From Ostreococcus mediterraneus (lineage: Eukaryota > Chlorophyta > Mamiellophyceae > Mamiellales > Bathycoccaceae): a DNA stretch of 64,000 bases. The notes beneath the pieces were generated by a model, which had not been told where the DNA came from, searched no databases, and saw only the letters and a list, made by a program, of their open reading frames with translations. The position numbers and the translations under genes are program-made. Within the stretch, counting starts at the first letter, position 1, and every line of letters starts with the position of its first letter. The stretch spans positions 688,958 to 752,957 of the forward strand of contig WMKK01000005.1 of assembly GCA_012295225.1 (NCBI GenBank). The letters run 5' to 3'. Positions 29,684-39,222 of this stretch are shown here, piece by piece.

Positions 29684-30571
29684 ATGATTGCGCGCGCGGT
29701 GTGCGCGAGGCGCGCGTCGCGCGCGCGCACAGAGGCGCGTATGTGGCGTGCTGACGTGGTCGGCACCGCTTCGGTGACGTCGCGGTGCCGACGCGCTCGC
29801 GCTGGCGTCGTCGCGGCGGCGGTGCGACGCGAGCGCGCGTCGCCGTACGACGTCTTGCGCGTGTCTCCGGACGCGACGATGACGGAGATTAAGGTGGCGT
29901 TTCGCGCGTTGGCCAAGTCTACGCATCCGGATTCCTCTATGGACGCGCGCGACGCGGATGGCACCGCGTTTCGCGAAGTCATGAGCGCGTATTCCGTGCT
30001 CAGCGACGAACGTTTGCGTGCGAAGATCGATGATGGCGTGGTTCTTGAGTTGGAGGAGTTTCGGTGGGTCGACGGTCGACGACGCGCGGCGGTGGCGAGG
30101 GAAACGTTTGAGCGTTTCGAAGACGCCGACGCGAAACCGTCGAGTCCGTGGGATCCAAACTACGACGATTCGGATGAATACGTCAAGTGGACGAAGCCAA
30201 AACGCGCGAAAGAACCAAATGTGGAAGGGTTGACGCCTGCTCCGAGCGATCGCGATGCGCGGATGATGAAGTGGCGCTTGAAGCAATTCGTACAGGCGTG
30301 GTGCGTTCGTTCATCGAGCTATTGAATCAAGCGCGTCGTCGTCGTGTTGTGTTTTACTCGATCGTTCATCGTTAATGAGCGTTAACTGACAGATATATTT
30401 TGTGTTTCGTTCTTGATGCGTAGGACATCGTGGTGTCGTGCGTGGCATCTCGCGCTCACCACCGTTGTCCCGCTCGGTTTCGCCGTCGTCGTGCTCTCGC
30501 AAGTTTCAGATTTCCCGTCGGATTTCCCTCTCTCCACCGTCGTCGCTGCGTTACATCACGCGCCAAAGTGA
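29684..30571 (+). CDS. Organelle-targeted J-domain protein with C-terminal membrane helix (two exons)
   Basis: J-domain proteins stimulate Hsp70 ATPase. Exon 1 (29684-30300) encodes an Arg/Ala-rich presequence of about 50 residues and a J domain (SPYDVLRVSPDATMTEIKVA, HPDSS with the obligatory HPD, and AYSVLSDERLR). It then has an acidic middle with SSPWDPNYDD. Exon 2 (30424-30571) continues from LKQFVQAW with a hydrophobic helix LALTTVVPLGFAVVVLSQV and ends HHAPK. The spliced protein is about 254 aa. Unspliced, the frame ends seven codons later in a nondescript tail. The intron shows the same donor and branch motif as the other introns here. Plastid or mitochondrial membrane location is inferred. 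Confidence 0.85.
30301..30423 (+). other. J-protein intron before the membrane-helix exon
   Basis: The donor is GCGTG|GTGCGT, the branch motif TTAACTGAC ends at 30390, and the acceptor is ATGCGTAG|GAC, 33 nt downstream. The phase is 2, and joining restores a Trp codon followed by a 48-codon open exon. Confidence 0.78.
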
Positions 30572-30708
30572 CCGACGTGTGTGTGTACAACATTTCCAAG
30601 ATCCCTAGCGTTGCCGTCGACGCCAACCCTGAATCACGTGTACTACAGCTGTATATGTACTGTAACATCCTGAGTTTTGTTTTGTTTCATTTTGCGTCAC
30701 ACCTCGAC

Positions 30709-32607
30709 ATGTCTCGCGCGTTGACGCGCGCGCTCGATGATTCCGACTCCGACGCCCCTGACGTCTCCATCGATCGCCAAGCGCTCGTTGATGCTGAAGC
30801 CAAGCTTGTAGACGCCGCGAGGCGCGTCACCGTCGCCAGAACGCAGTTTGCAGAGTACGCCAGAGCGCGCGCGGAGGAGCTCAGGGACATCGACAGCGAT
30901 GCGTTGGAAACCGCCGTACGCGCGGCAGCCGAGAAGTTTTCCGCGGGCGACGACATGTGGACGTCGTTCGAGGACGTGCGCGAAGCGTTGCGCGCGGCGG
31001 CGGAGGATGCTGAGCGCGCGGCGGCGGCGTGCGAGGATGAGCTCGCGCGCGACGCCGACGCGACGGCTGCGACGGTTTCCGGGACGACGAAGAAGCGAAG
31101 CGCAGACGACGCGGACGTTCGCGGCGCCGAGCCGGCGGACGACGAGATGATTGATGCCGAAACGTCCATAGGGTTGGATGACCTCGATGCGAGTGACGCG
31201 TCATCGCAGGGGTTCGTAGAGCGCGCCAAATACGTGCCGTTGCGTTTGACTTCAGACGAAAGGAAGTGGTTACGTCTCCTCGAAGCCGCTTTACACGTGT
31301 CCGAATACACGGATAAGGTGGATATTGTGTCGTACAAGTCGAAAACGCAGCGCATTACGAAGCAGTTGAGAGAAATTTGTGCCATTCTCACCGGTTTAGT
31401 CGTGGCTACGGATTACAAAACTGGCCAGCAGTTGTGCGTCGATAGAGACTTCAAGGACAACGAAGAATTTTTCCAAGACGTGTTTGAAATCGGCCGCCGT
31501 CACAAGGTTATGAATCCTGAAAAGATGCGCTCAGAGTATGGTAAGATGGTGTACTTGCTTCAAGATTCTCAAAGCCCACAGGTGCAGGAACTGTTAGAGT
31601 TTCGTCTCGTCAAGCCGCTTAAAACGGTGTACTCGTTTTTGAAGGCGCGAAACGGCGAAGGATTGTTAGCCGACGCAAACATGGAGTTAGCCACGGGAGA
31701 AATCATGCATGAGGGACTTCCGAGGCACGAAGTACAACGCATGATTAAGAAGAAAGAACGCGCGAGAGATTACATCGCAAGCAAGTATCAAAGTGCGACG
31801 CTGTCCAAGGAGGACATATTGCAGTGCCTGTACTCCATTGCGGACAACAACGCGTACTTGCGATTTAACCGCGACCCAGTGGACAAAATGCTCGGGTATT
31901 TGGCGCAGTTTTTCAACCCAAACGCCATCGAGGGTGGGTTTTCATTAGCCATCACCATGGGTCTTCACGGCGCACGGTTAAGTCACAACCATCAGAAGCA
32001 GTATACGTACGCGAGTCAGTCGATGATGCTATGGCGCGAAGTGTCAAACGACATGTTCAAATTGTGGTATCTCGCCGAGAGCGATCTTTTAAGTGAAACG
32101 TCCCGATACGATTTGACGAACACTGGTCAAGGCTTGAATCGTGTTCAAAGCGCGCCTAGAGTCGGCAAAGCAATGCACGGCATTTTAGCGACATGTCAAC
32201 GCAAGCTCGGACACTGGGTCGGCTCGAGCGTCATTCATTTGGGCGACCACAACGTTCCAAACGCGTTGATGTTCATCGACAAGTACACTCAAGTCTCGCG
32301 CATCTTGAATCCCGTGGTCCTGGTCATCGAGCAAATCCCAGTACTCGCTAAAGATCCCGGGCTCAAGGCGTACATCGATGCCCAATTTGGCGGCGTTGAA
32401 AACGCGCAAAAGACTATTCTCAAGGATTTCTTTAGCTACGCGTTTGACGGTTCAGGCGCGGAGAATTTTTTCGACGCCGGGAGCTGCATCGACGGCCGCT
32501 TGACATCCGCATGGAACTGGTGCTCCAAAATAGAAAAGAAGTCGTACTATCCGATTTTTAAACTCGCTGGATTTAGTGGTTTCGACGGGGGCGATTTCCG
32601 TTCATAA
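30709..32607 (+). CDS. DUF2009 (UPF0652) family conserved protein
   Basis: The 632-aa protein starts at 30709, just before an acidic helical N-terminus; the frame continues upstream but overlaps the J-protein's last exon. Residues after about 175 match the DUF2009 family of plants, fungi and protists: LTSDERKWLRLLEAALHVSE, YKSKTQRITKQLREICAIL, LVVATDYKTGQ, EIGRRHKVMNPEKMRSEYGK, GGFSLAITMGLHGARLSHNH and LGDHNVPNALMFIDKYTQVS. The family has no established function that I know. The N-terminal 170 residues are acidic, Ala-rich and divergent. Confidence 0.86.
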   Translation: MSRALTRALDDSDSDAPDVSIDRQALVDAEAKLVDAARRVTVARTQFAEYARARAEELRDIDSDALETAVRAAAEKFSAGDDMWTSFEDVREALRAAAEDAERAAAACEDELARDADATAATVSGTTKKRSADDADVRGAEPADDEMIDAETSIGLDDLDASDASSQGFVERAKYVPLRLTSDERKWLRLLEAALHVSEYTDKVDIVSYKSKTQRITKQLREICAILTGLVVATDYKTGQQLCVDRDFKDNEEFFQDVFEIGRRHKVMNPEKMRSEYGKMVYLLQDSQSPQVQELLEFRLVKPLKTVYSFLKARNGEGLLADANMELATGEIMHEGLPRHEVQRMIKKKERARDYIASKYQSATLSKEDILQCLYSIADNNAYLRFNRDPVDKMLGYLAQFFNPNAIEGGFSLAITMGLHGARLSHNHQKQYTYASQSMMLWREVSNDMFKLWYLAESDLLSETSRYDLTNTGQGLNRVQSAPRVGKAMHGILATCQRKLGHWVGSSVIHLGDHNVPNALMFIDKYTQVSRILNPVVLVIEQIPVLAKDPGLKAYIDAQFGGVENAQKTILKDFFSYAFDGSGAENFFDAGSCIDGRLTSAWNWCSKIEKKSYYPIFKLAGFSGFDGGDFRS

Positions 32608-32614
32608 ACGTACC

Positions 32615-32622
32615 TACCGGTA
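32615..32622. promoter_or_regulatory. TACCGGTA palindrome, upstream of the acetyltransferase gene
   Basis: This exact palindrome, followed by GAC as at 45265, lies between the DUF2009 stop and the acetyltransferase ATG (67 bp upstream of the latter). Confidence 0.3.
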
Positions 32623-32688
32623 GACTTTTGCGTTGAAAAAAACAGTTACACAGAAACACCGCCGGGGCCGTCGCCATAACGCGCGTCC

Positions 32689-33420
32689 ATGACGTGTATC
32701 TCTCTCTCGCGCGCGTCGAACGTCGCATCGACATCACGAATACCGCGTCCCGCGTCGCGTCGCATCGCATTCTGTACCAGCGCGTCGTCGTCGTCGTCGA
32801 AACCAGACTATGCGCAACAAAAGCGCAGCCGCCTGAGCTGGATGCCTCGTTTGTGGTCCAACAACGCCTCCAAGCATCGCACCGACGACGCCGTGGCGTG
32901 GCAGCGCGAGCTCCAGGCCACGCTATCGGCGCTAGAAACGTGCACGTTTGGTGCGGGCGCGTTCATCGCGGATGACGTGCATTTGTTTGCAGAACGCGGG
33001 AGAGCCATAGTCGTCGGGGACGAGTCGTGCATCGCCGCGGGTGGGTACATTCACGGTCCATGCGTGCTCGGCGCGAATGTGTCGATCAATTGTCGCTGTA
33101 CAATTGAGGGTGGATCGCAGGGCGTGCAAATAGGCGATGATACGCGCATCGGGCCGAATTTTAGCGCGTTTGCATTTGAGCACGTGTTCGAGTCTCCAGA
33201 CGTGCTCGTGCGCGAACAAGGCGTGACATCAAAGGGGATTACAATTGGGCGCGATTGTTGGATCGGGGCAAATGTATCGGTGACGGATGGCGTGAGCATT
33301 GGTGACCATGCAGTGATTGGGATCGGTGCCGTTGTTACGCGCGACGTCCCGGCGTGGTCCGTGAGCGTCGGCGTACCGGCGCGAGTCGTTAAATATAGAA
33401 AGAAGCCCACCACAGAGTGA
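32689..33420 (+). CDS. Hexapeptide-repeat O-acetyltransferase, probably organelle-targeted
   Basis: The 243-aa protein has a Ser/Arg-rich N-terminus (about 1-50) like a transit peptide, then a left-handed beta-helix of the maltose/nodulation acetyltransferase (LbH-XAT) type. Hexapeptide coils are visible in GDESCIAAGGYIHGPCVLG, VSINCRCTIEGGSQ, IGDDTRIGPNFS, then FEHVFESPDVLVREQGVTSKG with the likely catalytic His, and ITIGRDCWIGANVSVTDGVS and IGDHAVIGIGAVV. It ends VGVPARVVKYRKK, as bacterial members do. The acceptor is unknown: a sugar or amino sugar is likely. Bacterial ancestry is plausible from the strong similarity of the C-terminal half. Confidence 0.88.
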   Translation: MTCISLSRASNVASTSRIPRPASRRIAFCTSASSSSSKPDYAQQKRSRLSWMPRLWSNNASKHRTDDAVAWQRELQATLSALETCTFGAGAFIADDVHLFAERGRAIVVGDESCIAAGGYIHGPCVLGANVSINCRCTIEGGSQGVQIGDDTRIGPNFSAFAFEHVFESPDVLVREQGVTSKGITIGRDCWIGANVSVTDGVSIGDHAVIGIGAVVTRDVPAWSVSVGVPARVVKYRKKPTTE

Positions 33421-33460
33421 TGATTTATCTAGCGGTTTTATACACACATCTAGCACATTG

Positions 33461-36193
33461 TTATTTTCTGCCACGACCTCGGCCGCCTCGACCGCCTCGA
33501 CCGCCGCCGCCTCGGCCGCCGCCTCGGCCGCCGCCTCGACCACCGCCTCGACCACCGCCTCGACCACCGCCTCGACCACCGCCATCGCGGCCGCCACTAC
33601 CGCCACCGCCACGACCACCGCGTCCACCGCGACCGCGACCAGATTTCGCGTCTTTGCGTTCTTTACGAATTTGGTCGGCATTCTTGAGTTCGTTCTGCGC
33701 CGCAGGTCCTTCAATGCCAAATACGCTCGAAGCGTTATCAGATTTCGTCTCTGTACCCTTCGTGTGCCACCCGCGACGGAAACGTGCAGACGAATCATTT
33801 CCACGCCTCGAAGCGGAAGCTTCATCTTCCATCGACCCTGTGGCGGTGATAGACTTGTGCGTTTTCGACATCCACTTTTTGTACGTCGCGCCCGTCTCCG
33901 CGGCGTTGACGCGTTGGCCAGATTCGTTCTTAAGGCGCTTACCACCGCGTTTGACGTCAATTTCATCAGCTTTGATGTGTACATAACGCTTCTTACGAGC
34001 ATCCCAGTGGAAGAGTTTCTTTTGACGCGTGATACCTTCGCCGTCTTCTTCAACCATGTCCATGGTGGCGTCGTCGAGTGCGCCTTCCAATCCGCGCCCA
34101 CCTTCGCGCGTCGTGAGCCCAAGTTCTGTATGGTCGACCGCACGCGGCGCGGCGTCAAGGAAGAACTCCTGGTCTCTAAACTTCCCAGTCTCAAAAGCGT
34201 CCCCATTACCTTGCGCGGCTGCGGCGTAATCGTCATCATGGTCATCACCGTCCTCGATATCCTCTGCGTCGGCGTTTAGAATGGGATCGTCCGCGCCAAG
34301 CGGACGCAAAGCTCTCGCCTTACCATCCTTACCTTCACGTCTATTTTGGATGAACTTCTCGTCGCGCTGACGTTTGAGTCGCATAGCGCTACTCTTTTCA
34401 GTCATGCGCAATAAACTCCCGCTCTTATTCGCGCTCGCGACTTCGGCTTCGAGCACGGTGACTTGAGGTCGGTACGCCTTGATGCTCGCCGTAAACTCCG
34501 CAAGCTTTTGCGTGTGCTCATCCACGCCGCCCGCGGCGCACAACAACGGGTGCGGGCCGGCGTTTATAAGTGGTTGCGCGCGCGACATGGATTCATTCGA
34601 CGCCGCGCCGCGAGTTTTTTGATACAACTTGTACGCGTTCGCGGCGGCGCGTTCCAATCCAGAAAATTCATCCTTTTCCTTTGCGACTTCGCGCAATCTA
34701 TCGGTAATCATGTCAAGCGCGCCAATCGGGGCGGTGCCGATGACTGATGTGCCACTTTCATCGGCGTCTTGTGCTAGTTTCTTCGCTTCTTCCGTTGAAG
34801 ATGGCGGCGTCGGCGACGCGGGCGTGACTTTGCGTCCCAAAAACAAGTGCAAGTCCACCAAGTACCCGAGCTCCTCCTTGACGAGAAAACTGTGCGCGTT
34901 CCCGGTTCGCCCCGCGCGCGCGACGCGGCCCACGCGGTGTACAAATAACTTCCCTTTCGCGGGAAAGTCAAAGTTAATCACGTTATCGAGAAGCGGAATA
35001 TCAATACCGCGCGCGGCGACATCCGTCACCATGAGCACGTCGGATTTCTTGGCGCGAAACTTCCCGAGGGCCATTTTACGCGCCATCATATCCATCGACC
35101 CGTACACGCTCGCCACCCGTAAACCCTCGTACTCGAGCACGGTGTGCAACCACTCCACGTGATGACGCGTCGAACAAAATACGACGGTTTGTTGTCCTTT
35201 TGGAATGACTTCGCGCAACATGTACAAGAGCATGGCGACTTTTTCATCGTTCCGCATCAACACGAACGACATGCGTAAGTCTGATGAAATTTTCATCTCC
35301 GCGTCTAACCGCACGATTTCGGGTTCTCGTAATCCCATGCGCACGAATTCGGCCAACGCGCTGGGTAACGTGGCGGAAAAGAGCAACGTTTGCCGAACGT
35401 CGGCGACGCCCTTCATAATCATGCGCAACTGGTCGGCGAACCCCATCTCGAGCAGACGGTCAGCTTCATCCAACACCACGTGACACACCGTACGCAGAGT
35501 AAACGCTTGCACCTCATCCACGTGGTGCAATAAACGACCAGGCGTGGCGACGATAATGTCTGGATTGTGGCTTAAATCCTCAAACTGCGCCTCCATGCTG
35601 TCCCCGCCGACGACGGCGGCGCATCGTAAATTTGTAAACTTGGCCAACTCTCTCGCAAATTTAAACGTCTGTAGCGCCAACTCGCGCGTTGGAGCTAAAA
35701 TCACGCACCGTGCACCAGCCTTCAAGCTATGCGTTCGCAATTTACTCAACACCGGAATCAAAAACGCCGCAGTCTTCCCCGAACCCGTCCGCGCCATGGC
35801 CACGACGTCTCGGCCCTCCAACGCCGGCGGTATAGCTTTTCTCTGAATTGGCGTAGGCACCCGATACCCCTTACGCTTCACCGCTCGGAATACCTCAGGA
35901 AGCATCTCCATCGACTCAAACCCACCCGTTTGCTTCTTCTTCTTCGCCTCAGCCGTCTTCCGTCGGCCCGTAAGCGCCTCGACGCGCGTAAACTCCACCG
36001 CGCCATTCGCGTCTTGACCTTCATCGCACGCGCGCGCCGTATCCTTTACCGCGCGCGTCGTCTTCGCGACAGCAGACGTCGCGCGCACCGCGCGTCGGTC
36101 GTTCCCATCGCCGTCATCGCGCGTCGACGCCCCGCTGCGACGCGGCGCCGCGCATTTTTTGGTCGAATGCGCCGCCGCCGCCGTCTTCACCAT
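33461..36193 (-). CDS. DDX54: DEAD-box RNA helicase DDX54 / Dbp10
   Basis: Dbp10/DDX54 acts in 60S ribosome assembly in the nucleolus. The 910-aa protein has a Q-motif (GYRVPTPIQRKAIPP), Walker A ARTGSGKT (Lys140), PTRELALQ, DEAD at 242-245, SATLP, and helicase C motifs VMVTDVAARGID and HRVGRVARAGRTG. The family-specific C-terminal DBP10CT region follows (FFLDAAPRAVDHTELG, FHWDARKKRYVHI, NESGQRVNAAETGATYKKW). The last 60 residues are an RGG repeat encoded by a near-perfect GC-rich tandem array. It is convergent with the acetyltransferase gene (40 bp) and divergent from the WD40 gene. Confidence 0.96.
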   Translation of the reverse strand: MVKTAAAAHSTKKCAAPRRSGASTRDDGDGNDRRAVRATSAVAKTTRAVKDTARACDEGQDANGAVEFTRVEALTGRRKTAEAKKKKQTGGFESMEMLPEVFRAVKRKGYRVPTPIQRKAIPPALEGRDVVAMARTGSGKTAAFLIPVLSKLRTHSLKAGARCVILAPTRELALQTFKFARELAKFTNLRCAAVVGGDSMEAQFEDLSHNPDIIVATPGRLLHHVDEVQAFTLRTVCHVVLDEADRLLEMGFADQLRMIMKGVADVRQTLLFSATLPSALAEFVRMGLREPEIVRLDAEMKISSDLRMSFVLMRNDEKVAMLLYMLREVIPKGQQTVVFCSTRHHVEWLHTVLEYEGLRVASVYGSMDMMARKMALGKFRAKKSDVLMVTDVAARGIDIPLLDNVINFDFPAKGKLFVHRVGRVARAGRTGNAHSFLVKEELGYLVDLHLFLGRKVTPASPTPPSSTEEAKKLAQDADESGTSVIGTAPIGALDMITDRLREVAKEKDEFSGLERAAANAYKLYQKTRGAASNESMSRAQPLINAGPHPLLCAAGGVDEHTQKLAEFTASIKAYRPQVTVLEAEVASANKSGSLLRMTEKSSAMRLKRQRDEKFIQNRREGKDGKARALRPLGADDPILNADAEDIEDGDDHDDDYAAAAQGNGDAFETGKFRDQEFFLDAAPRAVDHTELGLTTREGGRGLEGALDDATMDMVEEDGEGITRQKKLFHWDARKKRYVHIKADEIDVKRGGKRLKNESGQRVNAAETGATYKKWMSKTHKSITATGSMEDEASASRRGNDSSARFRRGWHTKGTETKSDNASSVFGIEGPAAQNELKNADQIRKERKDAKSGRGRGGRGGRGGGGSGGRDGGGRGGGRGGGRGGGRGGGRGGGRGGGGRGGRGGRGRGRK
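33480..33600. repeat. GC-rich tandem array encoding an RGGG tail
   Basis: Units of the type CCGCCTCGACCA repeat across about 120 bp and encode the Arg-Gly-Gly-Gly tail of DDX54 on the minus strand. Uniform units suggest slippage. Confidence 0.85.
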
Positions 36194-36566
36194 GCTTTAC
36201 GTCCTTTGTCGCGCGCGCGGTGCGCCACCGTCACTGCGTCTTCCGCTATGAATGCGAACGTGCGTCACGCGCGCGTCGTCGCCGTGTGCGCGCCGTCGCC
36301 GCGTGCGCGTCGGCGTAACAATGGCGTCGACTACCGTCGGTGTGGCGACTGACTTTATTTTTAGCGCAGACGCGTGTGTTTGCGACATGTGGCGCCCGCA
36401 CAGCGCGACTCGCGCGCCGTGGTCGCGCGCGGCGCGTCGGAGAAGCGCATACGCGTGCGATAGACGCGGTGACGATTAACGCGCGGCGCACAGCGCGCGA
36501 CGCGACGCGAACGGGCGCGCGCAACGCGAGGACATTTGGCCCTGTGGTGGACATTGTGGCGCACCA
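36194..36566. promoter_or_regulatory. Divergent promoter region, DDX54 / PF20-like gene
   Basis: This 373-bp gap lies between two start codons. On the plus strand it contains a donor-branch-acceptor set (36260 to about 36364 or 36369) that could be a 5'-UTR intron of the WD40 gene. No open frame in it extends the neighbouring proteins. Confidence 0.45.
36260..36364 (+). other. Candidate 5'-UTR intron of the PF20-like gene
   Basis: Donor AAC|GTGCGT at 36260, branch motif CGACTGAC ending at 36353, and acceptor TTTTTAG at 36364 (or GCGCAG at 36369) match the pattern of the coding introns, with a shorter branch-to-AG distance. The WD40 frame has a stop at 36477-36479, so the intron would lie in the leader. 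Confidence 0.4.
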
Positions 36567-37841
36567 ATGTCGACGATACACGACGCGGTCTGTGCGCCGT
36601 GCGCGCCGTGCGCGACGCCGCCGCCGACGTCGTGCGTGCCGTTTGAGTCGCACGTCAAGGTGGTGCGCGAGCGAGACGCGCACAAGGCGCATCGTATGCG
36701 ATTGGAGCAAGAGAAGGCGAGGTTGTTGGATGATTGGACGCGCGAGCGGCGTAAATTCGCGGCGTACGAACCGACGCTTGTGGAGTTGCGACAGCGCCTG
36801 ACGCGCGCCGTGCGCGATAGGAATGTGTTTAAGAAGGAACGCGATGCGTTGCGTGCGATCGCGGGTGGGGCGAATGCGAGCGCGCGAGTGGATGCGAAGG
36901 ATGGCTCGCGACACGGGACGCGGCGGGTTGAGGCGTTGAGAGACGTCGGGCGCGTCTCTCAATGCGGTACGACACGCGTGGTGTCGTCGGTATTCGATAC
37001 CAACGTGGTGTTGTGCACGCGCGATGATGGTTGGGCGATCGTGGATGCGTCGAGGGATGACGACGCGGGGGCGATGGCGACGGTGGATTCGTTTGAGTTG
37101 TGCGCTCGAGCCGCATTCGCGGCGAGCGCGAGCGTCGTCGCAGTCAACCATCATGGCGTCGTGTGCGTATGGGATTTACATCAGCGTGAATCAGTCGCAG
37201 AGTTTCAAAACGCGTATACACACGCGTCGGTGTGCTCGATGGATATGCTCGCGCTGACACACGATGTGGCGATTGGTAAGAGCGACGGGACGGTTGAAAT
37301 TTGGGACGTCAGCGTCGACCGCGCCGTCCCGGCGCGTGAGATTCAAGCGCATGCCTCGAGCACGACGCACTGCGAGTGGCTTTCATGTGCCACTTTGCTG
37401 ACGACAGGAGACGACGATGCGGTCAAAATTCACGATACGAGATGCGCGGGAAGTGTGTTGGAATTCGGCGCGCGCGGCGAGCGACATTCGGGCGGATGCA
37501 CGACGGCCACCGCTCTCGACATCAAGGACCGCGTGCGCGCAACATCGTCGTTGTTGGCGACGTGCGACGGTGACAAGAAAACAATCATGTGGGACATGCG
37601 CTCGAGATCGGCGATTGAGGTTATCCGTACTGCGCGCGCGGTGAAGCGCGCGGCGAGCAGCGCCGCGGAGCGCGAAATCATGCTCGCCGCGGGCGATACC
37701 CTCACAGCGTACGATGCTCGTACAGGTAAAGTCAAGCGAGAGAGGAAATTGGAGAGCGATATTGTCGATGTCACGCGCGACTCGGCCGATGGTCGTTGGA
37801 TCACCGCCAGCGCTGATGGTGTCGTGGCCACGTGGGCGTAG
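36567..37841 (+). CDS. WD40 protein with PF20/SPAG16-type coiled coil
   Basis: The 424-aa protein has an N-terminal coiled coil (about 28-95) and a WD40 propeller of about six blades (IWDVSVD, KIHDTRC, IMWDMRS and the end ITASADGVVATWA). The coiled coil reads ERDAHKAHRMRLEQEKARLL and later AAYEPTLVELRQRL, then KKERDAL. These match in order the ERDxHRxHHxRxxQEK, YEPT and LERD positions of the axonemal central-pair protein SPAG16/PF20. The first propeller blades are weak. If the organism is non-flagellate, this is either a retained flagellar relic or a paralogue with a new job. An ATG16-like role is less likely on the coiled-coil sequence. Confidence 0.7.
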   Translation: MSTIHDAVCAPCAPCATPPPTSCVPFESHVKVVRERDAHKAHRMRLEQEKARLLDDWTRERRKFAAYEPTLVELRQRLTRAVRDRNVFKKERDALRAIAGGANASARVDAKDGSRHGTRRVEALRDVGRVSQCGTTRVVSSVFDTNVVLCTRDDGWAIVDASRDDDAGAMATVDSFELCARAAFAASASVVAVNHHGVVCVWDLHQRESVAEFQNAYTHASVCSMDMLALTHDVAIGKSDGTVEIWDVSVDRAVPAREIQAHASSTTHCEWLSCATLLTTGDDDAVKIHDTRCAGSVLEFGARGERHSGGCTTATALDIKDRVRATSSLLATCDGDKKTIMWDMRSRSAIEVIRTARAVKRAASSAAEREIMLAAGDTLTAYDARTGKVKRERKLESDIVDVTRDSADGRWITASADGVVATWA

Positions 37842-37943
37842 CGCGCGAGCATATTTCTAAATCTGTGTGTTGCGATTATAAAGTTGTGTCTAACTGGTGC
37901 TTTGCGCGCTCGCGCTCTACGTATGCGCCGCGGCTCGACATAT

Positions 37944-39222
37944 TTATTTGCCCGCCGTCGCGTCATCCTTTGCCGCGTCCTTCTCACCCTCCTTGGCGGG
38001 CTCGGCGTTTTCCTTATCTTTCGCGGCGAGTCCGTCAACTTGGCGCTCGCGTTCCTTGTTCAAGACTTTGTTGTTGATCAAATCATGCAACGCGATGACG
38101 GATCGAATCAACGAGCTCAAGTAAATGACGAGCATCATATCATTGGTTTTCACGGCGAATCCCTTGACGTAGTCTTCCAAGTTCAAGTTGGGCAACAAGT
38201 TGAACGCGTCTTGCAAATGGCCCATAATTTCATGGTTCACCGGCAACGAACCATCCACCACCTTGTCCATGTAACTCTTAATCTCTTCCAAACGCGCCTT
38301 CAACCCACGCAACGATTGCACCTTTTCGCTCACTTTCGTACTCAACGTAGACACGGTGTTGTCCTTGACGTCTCGCAACAAGTGCTCGACGCCAATCTCC
38401 TCCGCCTCAAACGCCTCGATTGAACTCGACACGTGCACAAACGTCTTTTGCTGCTTCTCCGTGCCATCCTCCTTGACCTCAATCGTCGCCGCAAACGCAC
38501 TCGTGGGAATGTTTGCATTCTCCGCCCGGACGTCTACAATCACCAACACGGGCTCTGGCGTGTACGCGTAAAAGAGCTCGTGAATGTCGATATCGCACTC
38601 GCGCAACTTTGGCCCCGTGCTGTACCACCCAATCACCTTTTCTTTTGCGCTAATCTTTTTCGACATCCGATACATATTTTCCATGTATGAATGATCGAGG
38701 AACCAAATCCCATTGTCCGCGTCATCCTCCTCAAACGGCACCGCGAACGAGCTCGTGACGTCGATGCGTCCTTGTCGCTGCTCGCCGAGCAAAACCCCAA
38801 CGACTCGCTTGTTCTCCTCATCACCCTGCATCGCGTGCGAACGCAATCAATCACACACATCGTCAGTCACGAATATCGCGCGAGTGCGCGCGTCGGCGCG
38901 CGCGCGACGACGCGACGACGGTTTCGGTTTCGGTTTAAACAGATCTCGCGACAGTCAACGCGCGCGCGCGCCTCGCTCGACGCCGCACGAAATCGCCCCG
39001 CATCGCTCGCGCGCGCGCGACCACGAACGCACGCATCACCCCACGCGTCTTTCTCTCGCGCTCACGCCGCGCGCGCGCATCGCCAGCCGTCGAACGCACC
39101 TCGTCGCAACGCCTAAAGTGATCCACCACCGAGAGCAACACCAGCGGATGCACCACAACCTCCGTCGCCGGCGTCGTCGTCGACGCGATCGCGGTCATGG
39201 ATGACGGCGAGTGGTCGGTCAT
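37944..39222 (-). CDS. RPN8: 26S proteasome lid subunit RPN8 (two exons)
   Basis: RPN8/PSMD7 is the MPN-domain partner of the deubiquitinase RPN11. Exon 1 (39222-39100) encodes a Ser/Thr-rich start and [16 protein letters not shown]; exon 2 (38825-37944) continues [12 protein letters not shown], so the MPN domain is built across the junction. Further motifs are [41 protein letters not shown] and [15 protein letters not shown]. The JAMM metal ligands are absent, as expected for RPN8. The tail is a Lys/Ala/Glu-rich segment. The total is about 334 aa. It is head to head with the XRN gene. Confidence 0.96.
38826..39099 (-). other. RPN8 intron
   Basis: The donor is GAG|GTGCGT, the branch motif GTGACTGAC is at 38862-38867 (complement), and the acceptor is GATGCAG|GGT. 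Joining in phase 0 gives the expected MPN start. Confidence 0.9.

Noticed and set aside
30430-30708. 93-codon N-terminal extension of the DUF2009 protein
   Set aside because: It overlaps the last exon of the J-protein in another frame, and the DUF2009 protein has a good ATG at 30709 before its acidic N-terminus.
33480-33600. Tandem array that looks CRISPR-like at first glance
   Set aside because: Units are contiguous with no spacers and encode the RGG tail of DDX54.
36340-36801. Arg-rich 153-codon plus-strand frame before and across the PF20-like start
   Set aside because: It overlaps the coiled-coil coding region in another frame and has only the biased Arg/Ala composition common to shadow frames here.
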